A DNA stretch of 64,000 nt, taken from contig NC_037094.1 in NCBI RefSeq assembly GCF_002994745.2, forward strand, positions 5,006,001 to 5,070,000, written 5' to 3'. Under the pieces are notes generated by a model that worked only from the letters and a program-made list of their open reading frames with translations, was not told where the DNA came from and made no database searches. The position numbers were made by a program, and so were the translations under genes. The stretch comes from Rosa chinensis. Taxonomy: Eukaryota; Streptophyta; Magnoliopsida; Rosales; Rosaceae. This document shows, in pieces, positions 23,595 to 32,337 of the stretch (position 1 is its first letter; every line of letters begins with the position of its first letter).

Positions 23595-23969
23595 TCTCAC
23601 TGGGAGAAAAATTCAGCTACCCTCCCCACACTATGCTGCCAAGGCCAATTTGATACCCGAACTCTCAAAAGTATCAATGTGATACCCAAACACATATTTT
23701 GACATCAACGTGATACTTCCGTCCAAAATTTCTGACGGCGCCGTTTCTTTGCTGACGTGGCAAGCATGTGAAGACCAAAAATAAATAAAAAGACCAATTT
23801 GCCCTTTTCTTTTGTTAATTGTTTTTTTTTTCCTTCTTCTTCATCTTCTTATTCCTTCTTCTCAGATGATCTGGGGACTTTCCCAGAAAACTTGGAATCA
23901 TCATCATCAGGAGAGTCGATGATGCTTAAGCCTACTTTACTACTAGCCCAGCTCCTCATTCGCAGATCG

Positions 23970-24460
23970 AGAAGGCGAACGAGACAGGTCTGACGACGGG
24001 TGTGGGCTCGGATCTGGTCGGCGACCGGCGAAGCAACTGGGGAGTCGAATGAACTGTTGGTCCCAATGGGCTCGGGTTTTGTGGTGGTTCGGAGTCTGAG
24101 TTGGGGTGGGGGTGGTTGTTGTCGGAGTCGGCGTCGGAGAGGCCGATGAATTCCCAGAGAGACTTGATCAGAGTCTTCGAATTGCAAGAATTGGAGGACG
24201 ACCCTCGCAATTGGGCCCGCCTCCGTCATCTCCGATCTTGTCTCCGCCGCCTCCTCCGAGCCTCCCGGCGGCTGGTCCTCCCTCCACAAGCTCGCCGTCT
24301 TCTGCCCCAGCCTCCTCCAATCCGGCGTCCTCTTCGAGATAATGGTTTCAGCATCGAACACGAGCTCAGCCTGATGACACTTACCGCCCCTAATCCCAAT
24401 CGGAGCCCTCCTCCAGCCAAATTTACTAACCACCCCCCCCCCCAATCCCAATCGGCACAC
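23970..24460. other. GC-rich captured sequence of unknown origin inside the MULE
   Basis: Several overlapping frames are open. One minus-strand frame reads TLIKSLWEFIGLSDADSDNN (about 24190-24130), and one plus-strand frame reads DLVSAASSEPPGGWSSLHKL, then AVFCPSLLQSG (about 24234-24330). Both look like real protein fragments in opposite orientations, but I cannot name the source genes. A CT/TC-rich part and a C-run (24428-24441) follow. Confidence 0.45.
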
Positions 24461-24827
24461 CTTAGGTACAGTCTTCTTCTATTTGTTTTTTTTTTGCTCT
24501 GCATATTTTGTGTCCGTGTTGCCTTTCTGTTCTGCTTTTTTGGGTTTCTGAGGATTTTTGGTGATTCTGGAATAGGCCCCAAAGTTTGATTCTTTTGCTT
24601 GAATAGTTTTTATTGACAAAGAACGAGACTTTGACATGTTTGATGATCGTTTTTTTGTTTCTGTGCAATGCAAAAGCTTTGTTTTTTTTTTGGTTTGTAG
24701 TTTATTGTGTGGTGATTTTGATTCTGGGTTTTGAGAAGTAGAGTTTAGGCTGATAATTGGGAGAGAGAGCTCTTCTTCAGTTGGGAGAGAGAGCTCTGTT
24801 CATGGGCATAAGAGGAGCTGGGGTAGT

Positions 24828-25477
24828 TTGAACTCGTGGAGCGTCTTTCCGTCTGAACCACAAGGCTAGAGGATCACCATCGCCCCCTGAAATCCGTTTG
24901 AGATGGCGGCGACGGAGCCCAAGGCAGTGACTGAGGTCGCCAAGATGGACCTGTTCGAAGACGATGACGAGTTCGAAGAGTTTGAAATCAATGAAGAATG
25001 GGAGGACAAAGAGGAAGGCAAGGAAGTGACACAACAGTGGGAGGATGACTGGGATGATGATGACGTTAATGATGACTTCTCTCTGCAGCTGAGGAGGGAA
25101 CTGGAAAACCACACTGAGAAGAAAGATTAGTCTGCAGGCTCAGTCATTTGCTCATCCCTTTCTGTTCTCTGCACCATATGAGTTGGTTGAAGTTGAGATG
25201 GGTTTGCTTGATTTTCTTTTCAAACCATCAGATGCCTGTTAGAGACATACGATGTTGTTGACATTTCTAATGAAGTTCTGTATTAAAGATTCTGTAGTTT
25301 GAGTTCTTAAGTCTTTTCGACTTCCCCTAAACGTTGTTAACTAGCAGTTGATCATTTGGTTAATTTCGTATAGAGCAGTTTGCAAGTGCTTGCATTCTAT
25401 GGCTTGGTCTTAATAGGGAGGAAGTGAGATAATTCCTTTCTATAATAATATTATCATGAATATGAAAAAAAAAAAAA
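24828..25477 (+). mobile_element. Processed retrocopy of DSS1 mRNA with poly(A) and TSD
   Basis: A cDNA-like insert: 75-bp 5' UTR, an uninterrupted DSS1 reading frame, a 3' UTR of about 330 bp, then a run of 14 A (25465-25478). It is flanked by the 15-bp direct repeat AGGAGCTGGGGTAGT at 24813-24827 and 25478-25492, the hallmark of LINE-mediated retroposition. The left-arm copy of the MULE repeat contains the uninterrupted relative of that target (GAGGAGCTGGGCTAGTAG on the other strand), so the mRNA copy entered after the MULE structure existed. Confidence 0.88.
24903..25130 (+). CDS. DSS1: DSS1/SEM1 family protein, intact retrocopy (75 aa)
   Basis: The product is a complete DSS1/SEM1-type acidic protein. 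In the family this small disordered protein is a stoichiometric part of the 26S proteasome lid, binds BRCA2 in homologous recombination, and is shared by the TREX-2 mRNA export complex. The sequence shows the N-terminal KMDLFEDDDEFEEF block (residues 15-28), the INEEW segment, the central QQWEDDWDDDDVNDDFS block (44-60), and the basic-acidic C-terminal helix (RRELENHTEKKD). Length equals the usual 70-75 residues. The start follows a TTTGAG context and the stop is TAG. It has no introns, as expected of a retrocopy. No promoter of its own is evident; transcription would have to come from MULE or captured DNA. It may be a young retrogene or an intact but silent copy. Confidence 0.85.
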   Translation: MAATEPKAVTEVAKMDLFEDDDEFEEFEINEEWEDKEEGKEVTQQWEDDWDDDDVNDDFSLQLRRELENHTEKKD

Positions 25478-25836
25478 AGGAGCTGGGGTAGTAGTAAAGT
25501 AGGCTTAAGCATCATCGACTCTCCTGATGATGATGATTCCAAGTTTTCTGGGAAAGTCCCCAGATCATCTGAGAAGAAGGAATAAGAAGATGAAGAAGGA
25601 AAAAAAAAACAATTAACAAAAGAAAAGGGCAAATTGGTATTTTTCTTTATTTTTGGTCTTCACATGCTTGCCACGTCAGCAAAGAAACGGCGCCGTCAGA
25701 AATTTTGGACGGAAGTATCACGTTGATGTCAAAATATGTGTTTGGGTATCACATTGATACTTTTGAGAGTTCGGGTATCAAATTGGCCTTGGCAGCATAG
25801 TGTGGGGAGGGTAGCTGAATTTTTCTCTCTCACTGG

Positions 25837-26478
25837 TATCTGGGTTGCTGTTTTTGGTGGTTAAGTTATGGACTTGCCTAGTTTGAGCACATTCAGTTTG
25901 CTTTCGTTTGCTTTGTTGTTGTTCGGTGCCTTTGTTTTTTAGCCTTTTTTCTTTTCTTTTTGTATTGGATGGAACAGTTGGGTCCTCCTTTTGTATAAAC
26001 CTGTTCTTGCCAAAAATAAATAAATAAAATGACTAATAACCAAGTAATATAAGCTTAATAATCAAAGGGATTGAAATTTACACTACATTTTACAATCCAC
26101 ACTCCATGTTTCATTTTCTGGTAACTTTAATTATCTTTAATAGCTTAACTTTTGTATCTTTATAAGAACTACAACCAAAAATAGAAAAATGAGTTTGACT
26201 TGTAAAATGAGAAATGTGGATTTCACTCTCCACAATCAAATAGAAAGGTTTGTCATAGAAGATCACTCGGGTCAGCTATCTCATAGCTCAATGGAGTAAC
26301 TTGGGCTATATGTCTATAATCATTAATTATCACTGAGGCTATCTATCTCTTAGCCCAGTGAAGTAACTTGGGCGGTTGGGCCTATACCTAATTGACTGAA
26401 AATGTCAGCCCAAATGGAGTTGCTTCAAATGAAATATTGTTCATTAATTGATATTACTCAATAATTTTCATCCTCTTA
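25837..26478. other. Intergenic, no gene seen
   Basis: AT-rich. It contains a short diverged direct repeat around GCTATCTCATAGCTCAATGG and GCTATCTATCTCTTAGCCCA (26275-26355). No coding signal. Confidence 0.5.
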
Positions 26479-27600
26479 TTTTTTTTTTTTTTTTTTTAGG
26501 TGAAAAAGTCAATCTCATTCAGCATTTCAGCAAGCAGTACAATAATGACTTGCCCAGAGGGCCATCAGTAGAAGTCATTATATAGAGCACACAACTCTAG
26601 CACACCCCTCACACGAGCATACTACATAGCATACCCCTAGCACACCCACCTTTTTCTATTAAGCGCAAAAACAAGAAACAAAGTAACCCCGAAATCAATA
26701 AATTACCTACGAGGCTACTAGTTACTTGTCAATCTTCCCCACTCAAATAAAGAAGATAATAAGGCCATCATCATTTCGTGAAAAATGATAATAACCCAAA
26801 GCTAAAATAAAAACAATAAACCTAAACATTTCATGAGCCCAAGTTAATCCAGCCCACACTAACCCAACAAGCCCAATTATGAGAAACCCTAGCAAAAGCC
26901 CAAAGCCACCAAGAACCTTGCTGGTGGTCTCCAACCCACCACCGCCGCTGTAGCCAACAAGGCTGCCGCTAGTGAGAACACCATAGCCACCATCATCCTT
27001 GTACGGAGAAGTGCACAACCGTATAAGATCAAAGCCATCATAGCCTTCGGAAGGGACCAGACCTTGACCACCGATCGAAAAGCCAAAACCCGACGCCGAC
27101 GCCCAGTCATCCAAACATGTAGCTCCATCGTCTTCCTCAGGAACAGGATCACCCACCACAGCGACATCATGGAGAAGGAAGCCCGATTTGGATGCATCAC
27201 CGCCTCCAGTAGGAGAGCCTCCCTCCACAACACAACTCCACACCTCTAATCTTGATCCGAAGACACAAGCATGACCACCATCACCATCGGCGCTGCCATA
27301 ACAGCTGCCGCCTAGAAGAGGAGTAGAAGGGAAAGCACCCTCGCCCTTCTGATTCCAAGGTACAAGACCACCATCAACTAAAGTCGATCGTCGTCGAGAG
27401 ATCTCCCTTGCGAGAGTCGAGACGAGAAGGTGAAGGATTGCTCCTACGCCGCCATCGTCAATACAACCAGAAGGTAAGGGATGCCCGCCCATGCTGGTCG
27501 AAACTTCAGAGCCGCCATGAGTCACCACAGTAAGAAACTCTAGAATAACCCGGAGGATAGAAGAAGAGGACAACTTCTATAGGATAAAGAGAACCACGGA
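26479..27600 (-). mobile_element. Poly(A)-tailed retroposon, minus strand
   Basis: Read on the minus strand, the sequence ends in a 19-A tail (T-run at 26479-26497 on the plus strand) preceded by GACTTTTTCACCT. It contains one long Gly/Ser-rich open frame (27573-26743, 276 codons; MSSSSILRVILEFLTVVTHG...) that has no domain I recognise and ends in hydrophobic sequence. A LINE-mobilised, non-autonomous retroposon is likely. The 5' end and target duplication are not resolved. The frame may be chance in GC-rich DNA. Confidence 0.5.
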
Positions 27601-27721
27601 CCCCCCAAAAGTTAAATCCTATATTCTTATTTAATCTTAACATGGCTGGTAATTGGGAAAGAGGAACCCTAATATTAGTATAAGATTATTAATGTTATGA
27701 ATTACTCATTAGAGTTAAAAT

Positions 27722-29380
27722 AATTAGAGTTTTAGAATGACAGGAATAGTTTAAATATCGTCAACTTTTGGCTCTGCTAGGGTTTCTTTGCCCTAGCCAT
27801 CCGGATTGATCGAGTTTGTGATGGCAGGGGAGATGGTGGCTCCTTCTGCACCTTTTGAGGAGGCTTTTGTGAGCCTTGTTGGCGGAGAAGATGCGATGCA
27901 TGATTTGTTTTTCTACCTTTGTGGGCGGCTACTGTCTAAGAAGGTGGTGGTGCTCCCATCATTCTCGGCGGCGATCTCCAATGTGTGGGGACTAAGGGAG
28001 AGAGTTTTGATCGACAAGAGGAGGACGATATCTTCGTCTTTCAATTCAAAGATAGGGCTATCAAGGATAGGATTCTTTCAGGGGGTCCATGGTTCTATAA
28101 CAATTCCATGTTGTTGTTGGCCGACTATGATGGCGTTTCTGATCTCAAGGCCGCTCCGCTCCATCTCCTTAAGGTATGGGTGGCGGTGAAGGGTTTGCGC
28201 ATCGCTATGCGCAATGAGAAAGCTTTAACTCTGATCGGACGGGCGTTGGGGACCTTTGTTCGGGTTGATCAGGGGGCGGTGCAGAGGAAGGACCCGGTTC
28301 AGAGGGTCCGTGTGTTGCATGATATTCGTCGGAGGATCTGGGCAAAACGGGTGTTTGTTTCAACAGCCGTGTCGGTGTCGGTTGAGCTCCAGTACGAGAA
28401 GTGCCATAGGCTCTGTGCTGCGTGTGGTTTCTTTGGACATGGTGGAGGTGTGTGTGATAGGAGGTTGGAGATGAAGGCACTGCCGCTGGCAGTGTCGAAC
28501 TGTGAAAGTACAGATCGAGGTGGGCTGAGATCGACGCCGTGTTCGCCGACTTCTGTGGCTGCGTTCTGCGGTCTGGGGACGTCCCATGAGGCGTCGAAGG
28601 GGTTGGCGGTGCTGGAAGGGGCGGAAGAAGCGGTGACGGGCTTGGGATCAGCAGCTGCTGCAAGTGTAACTCGGGTAATTCCGGAAATCTAGGCGGGAAA
28701 CCCTAATTCAAAATTAGGGTTGACTGCTGGGGTGGATGGGTTGACCGGGCCAGAGCTGCCGATTGGTGGGTTGGGCCTCAATTATGCTGGTGCAGACCTG
28801 GGGCCTCTTTCTGCTGAGAGACATTTGAAGGCGGCCTTGGTTGTGAAGAGAGAGCAGTTCAAGCCAAGTTTAGCTATTATACCACCGGAGTTTCAGCTCG
28901 GTGAATTGGTGGAGGTTCCGGTTTCTTTGGGGCCAACTCCAAAGAAAAGGGGTCATCCTCGCAAGTATACGTTGGCAAAAGAAATTGAAGGTCATAATGC
29001 AGGTTCAGATATAAGCTCCAACTCGATAGGGAAGGAGCTGTTTATTGTTTAGTTGTTCTAGATGGGGTTTCAGCCTGTGTGAGTGTGATTAAGTTTCTAT
29101 GAGTTTTTTATGACGTTTCTAGTCTATTGCTTGTACCACAATTGCGTGATTGGCAAGTGAGAGCTAGTTGAATGATTTCTTTCCGTAGGAGGCGAACCTT
29201 GGTCATTCTTGGATAGGCTTGCTTAAATGTGAGCTTCCCAATGATTTTAATTAGTTTGCTTTAGCTTGGATAGATTTTTCCGAATTTTCTTGCCGAAATT
29301 ATTGTGTAAGTTTTGTAAGCTATGGCCTATTGGCTGTTGATTATTGAATAACAATCAACTTCTATTAAAAAAAAAAAAAA
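27722..29380 (+). mobile_element. LINE-like retroposon with ORF1-type gene only
   Basis: It starts close to 27722 and ends in a 14-A tail at 29367-29380. The 9-bp AT-rich string AGTTAAAAT occurs at both edges (27713-27721 and 29382-29390), a possible target duplication. It carries only a DUF4283/zinc-knuckle gene; no endonuclease or reverse transcriptase follows before the tail. It would therefore depend on a LINE elsewhere. Confidence 0.6.
27821..29052 (+). pseudogene. DUF4283 / CCHC zinc-knuckle protein, frameshifted
   Basis: Starts at ATG 27821 (MAGEMVAPSAPFEEAFVSLV). The DUF4283 domain, the nucleic-acid-binding ORF1-like domain of plant LINE-type elements, begins in this frame. A +1 shift near 27985-28000 moves it to the frame reading DIFVFQFKDRAIKDRILSGG, then PWFYNNSML. 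The zinc knuckle CAACGFFGHGGGVC (about 28420-28462) follows. A TAG at 28690 interrupts before the last part (28720-29052), which has a basic KKRGHPRKY motif. With two interruptions it cannot make the full protein. In the family these proteins bind element RNA. Confidence 0.7.
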
Positions 29381-29519
29381 TAGTTAAAATGATGTTATAT
29401 ATTATGGAACATCGGGTGGGTGTAGTGTAAAAGTAGAACTTTTGCATATTTGTACCCTCATTAAATATTAGGGTCTCCTTTCAAAAAAAAAGAAAAAAAA
29501 TAAATAAATATATATATAT

Positions 29520-29736
29520 TGTTGTAGTAAATAGGTAAAATGTCTATATCATGGAGTATGCACTTAAGAAGTGGAGAATGTGTGGTTTGTATGAAATGCA
29601 CATTGAGAGGTAGAGAAATTGTGTAGCAAATATACTAATGTATGTAGGGCAAATTTACACTACTTTGTAACCCTATATAAACCCCCTCAATATGAGAAGA
29701 AGACTCACCAATTCACTCTTCAGTTTCTCTGAAACA
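29520..29736 (+). repeat. 5' LTR of copia B (217 bp)
   Basis: Bounded by TGTTGTAG and CTGAAACA. A TATA box, CTATATAAA, lies at 29673-29681, about 60 bp before the LTR end. The only difference from the 3' LTR is G at 29580 against A at 36614. Confidence 0.96.
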
Positions 29737-30864
29737 CGTTATCAGCACGAAATCGCTCTAGAATTAGAATCGAAATCGATTAGAGTAGTGAAAGTTCATG
29801 ATCCGAACTAGGTCATTTTACCAACCTTACAAGAAACCCCCAAATCCTATCACATATCAAAGCCCTTGATCCCAGAAGCTCAGAACCGGTCTCAGAACCT
29901 CCAAAACCGGCCAAAAACAGCCTGAACCGGCCTCTGGAATTCCTGAACCGCTGCCGAACCGCTGCCGAGCAGCTGCCGAGGCCCCTGCACACCACCTGCC
30001 GAGACCTGCCGAGCACCTGCCGAGAGCCCTGCACATCACCTGCCGAGCAGCTGCCGAGGCCCCTGCACACCACCTGCCGAGACCTGCCGAGCACCTGCCG
30101 AGAGCCCTGCAGACCCCCTGCCGAGCACCTGCCGACAGCTGCCGAGCCCCCTGCCGAGCACCTGCCGACAGCCTGCCGAGCACCTGCCGAGCATCTGCCG
30201 GCAGATCTGCCGAGCCATTTTCCGGCCACTTTTCCGGCCACTTTTTCGGCAACTTTTCCGGCCACTTTTCGGACACTTTTCCGGTGACTTTCGGACACTT
30301 TTCCGGCGACTTTTCGGACACTTTTCCGGCGACTTTTCGGACACTTTTCCGGCGACTTTCGGACACTTTTCCGGCGACTTTCGGACACTTTTCCGGCGAC
30401 TTTTCGAACACTTTTCCGGCGACTTTCGGACACTTTTCCGGCGACTTTCCGGACACTTTTTCCGGTCAATTCTTAAGGTAAACTTTTCTAAAAGTTCCCG
30501 TTTTTGAAGTTTTTATTACTTTTCTCTTCTTTTCACGGGGACTTCCAACATCCCTTATTCTACCCCCCTTTCTTCTTCATAGGGGAGACCAAAAAGGCCG
30601 AACTGTGGGGGTTCGTGCTCACTCCAAGCTTGGAGCTTGTAGAGTCCTCCAAACTTAGAATTTGTTGAGAAGAAAACAATCGACCACATACATCATTGTT
30701 TCGATTTAATCCAAAACCCCTCTTGGAATCAAGATTTTCTTGGAAGCGACTACGCTCAGAAAATCCCTAATTTCTTGAAAGCGATTACGCTCAGAAAGTT
30801 TATAGTTTTTCGTGGTAGCCTTTTTCGCTCCGAAACTAACCCTATTTTCTTGTTGTTCTTCAGG
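29737..30864 (+). repeat. Copia B leader with two minisatellite blocks
   Basis: The untranslated leader between the LTR and gag holds a CTGCCGAG-based array (about 29950-30210), including a 78-bp duplication (29970 and 30048 both start CAGCTGCCGAGGCCCCTGCA). It is followed by about ten 22-24-bp units of CTTTTCCGGCGACTTTCGGA type (about 30222-30470). The repeats keep long frames open on the opposite strand, but those frames have no independent support as genes. The rest of the leader (30480-30864) is unique. Confidence 0.9.
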
Positions 30865-31974
30865 ATGAGTAACCTGAACAAATTGAGCTTCAACCCACTA
30901 GGGACAACAGGCGCAGGATACCACAGGTGGATCCGTGATATGCGCCAGCATCTTAAGGCTGATGGGATCCTGAGTACGATCCAAGAGCCGAGTCAGGACG
31001 TGCTTACTCCTCAACAAGCTCTTGCTTTTGAAGCAAATAGAGCAAAGAGAGAGGCTAATGAAGCAAAAGCCATCATTCTCATGACAAGGCACATGAATGA
31101 CGCGCTCCAAAATGAGTACCTCAATGAGGAAGACCCAAGAAAGCTATGGGTAGAACTCGAGCAGCGTTTTGGCAACGTCCGTGATTCCCTGCTTCCCGAC
31201 TTAGAAGAGAGATGGCAAAGCCTCCGCTTCTGTGATTTCAAGACAGTTCTTGACTACAATTCGGAAGCACTTCGTATCAAGTCTATGATGGAATTCTGTG
31301 GACATCAAATCACTGATACGATGTTGATCGAGAAAACTCTCTCTACCTTCCCTGTCTCTGCATTAATGATAGCTAAAAACTATCGAATTGATATCAATGC
31401 TAGACGCATCACAAGATTTCATGAGCTAATTGGTGTCATGAACGTAGCTGAAAAGCACGACAACATACTTGTGAAGAACTATAACTCTAGACCCGTGGGA
31501 ACCAAGTCAATTCCGGAGTCTAATTATAGTCGCACCTCCAAGGGAGGACGCAAGGAGCGAAACCCTAAAAGAAGGGATAATTATGGACGTTCAGGTCCAT
31601 ATTCTCGCCCTAAAGAGGAAGGAAACCGCCAAGATAGGCGTGCACGGAACCGTGGTGGTAAACGTGTGAAGAGAGAGCGAGGCCAAGCCTCCGGTTATGG
31701 TGGTAACACCACCAATGGAAACAACCGTTTTCAAAGTGCTCCTAAAGCACCTCGATCAAGGGAACCTGACCATAATGATGCTTGTCTCCGATGTGGACTA
31801 CCTGGACATTGGGCAAGGGCATGTAAAGCATCCCAGAATGTTGCAAACGCGTACAAAATGTATCGTGAAGCAAGGGAGGCAAATTACATGGAACAAGAAG
31901 ATCAAGATGGCAATCTCGATCTAAGGGTGGAAGACGACAAAAATCAAAACCCAGAAACTGGCGATTTTGATTAA
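30865..31974 (+). CDS. gag: Copia B Gag, UBN2 type, zinc knuckle (369 aa)
   Basis: Structural protein that would form the cytoplasmic virus-like particle and bind element RNA. The start MSNLNKLSFNPLGTTGAGYH is chosen because elements A and B share it at the same place; the open frame upstream lacks an ATG. The UBN2-type capsid region covers about residues 10-215, with the motifs EDPRKLWVELEQRFG, FCDFKTVLDYNSEALRIKSM and RITRFHELIG. A basic Arg/Lys/Gly-rich stretch (about 225-300) precedes a single zinc knuckle, CX2CX4HX4C (CLRCGLPGHWARAC, residues 307-320). An acidic tail ends at TAA. The ORF is complete, and no frameshift site joins it to pol. Confidence 0.93.
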   Translation: MSNLNKLSFNPLGTTGAGYHRWIRDMRQHLKADGILSTIQEPSQDVLTPQQALAFEANRAKREANEAKAIILMTRHMNDALQNEYLNEEDPRKLWVELEQRFGNVRDSLLPDLEERWQSLRFCDFKTVLDYNSEALRIKSMMEFCGHQITDTMLIEKTLSTFPVSALMIAKNYRIDINARRITRFHELIGVMNVAEKHDNILVKNYNSRPVGTKSIPESNYSRTSKGGRKERNPKRRDNYGRSGPYSRPKEEGNRQDRRARNRGGKRVKRERGQASGYGGNTTNGNNRFQSAPKAPRSREPDHNDACLRCGLPGHWARACKASQNVANAYKMYREAREANYMEQEDQDGNLDLRVEDDKNQNPETGDFD

Positions 31975-32337
31975 GTCTTTTCATTTTCCAAGAGATGTAG
32001 GCAATCGCCACATTATCCTATAGTAGATGCCAATGGGATTAATCTTTCTTCAAAAGTAGGCGTACTCAATGTAATTGTGATGTCTAGGAAGGTTTTGAGA
32101 TAATTGGTACTTAAGCGAGCCTTTGCTCCACCAACATCTCTCTACTCACCTGGTCACCTTTGCATTGGAATTACCGAAAGAAGTTAGACGACTACCATTG
32201 CTTTGCATTGACTAAGTTTATTGGATTACGCTTTCTTTGATGAAATAAATGATGATGTAATTCCGTTTGGCTTATTAATAAAAGTTGAGTTCTTTCCTTT
32301 ATGACTCCTTTTTAATTACGAGCTTTTCTCTTAAGGA
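31975..32337 (+). other. Gag-pol spacer of copia B
   Basis: 363 bp with stops in all forward frames between gag and pol. Its sequence is conserved in decayed element A (about 4150-4500, reverse) and at the right edge of element D, so it is a family trait rather than damage. Just before the pol ATG it has a pyrimidine-rich AG site (GAGCTTTTCTCTTAAG, about 32320-32335) that could serve as a splice acceptor. How pol is expressed is not shown by the sequence. Confidence 0.7.

Larger units (their letters stand above)
23604..25827. mobile_element. Long-TIR MULE, 2,224 bp, TSD TCTCACTGG, hosting DSS1 retrocopy
   Basis: The left arm starts GAGAAAAATTCAGCTACCCT and the right arm is its inverse, for about 350 bp per arm (23604-23955 and 25478-25827), nearly identical. 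A perfect 9-bp duplication, TCTCACTGG, flanks it (23595-23603, 25828-25836). The interior holds GC-rich coding-like sequence of unknown origin (about 24000-24460), a T-rich stretch, and a separately inserted processed copy of DSS1 next to the right arm. No transposase is seen. The near identity of the arms suggests recent activity or gene conversion. Confidence 0.88.

Noticed and set aside
23849..24460. 203-codon minus-strand open frame in the MULE
   Set aside because: It covers the MULE arm and mixed captured pieces; the parts that look like protein are in other frames, so it is not a gene.
27806..28189. ORF continuing through the frameshift region of the DUF4283 gene
   Set aside because: After about 27990 the frame leaves the domain; homology continues in another frame.
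29813..30469. Long minus-strand frames rich in GKV, RKS and CRQ repeats
   Set aside because: Produced by the minisatellite units in the copia B leader; two frames are open at once, as expected of repeats.
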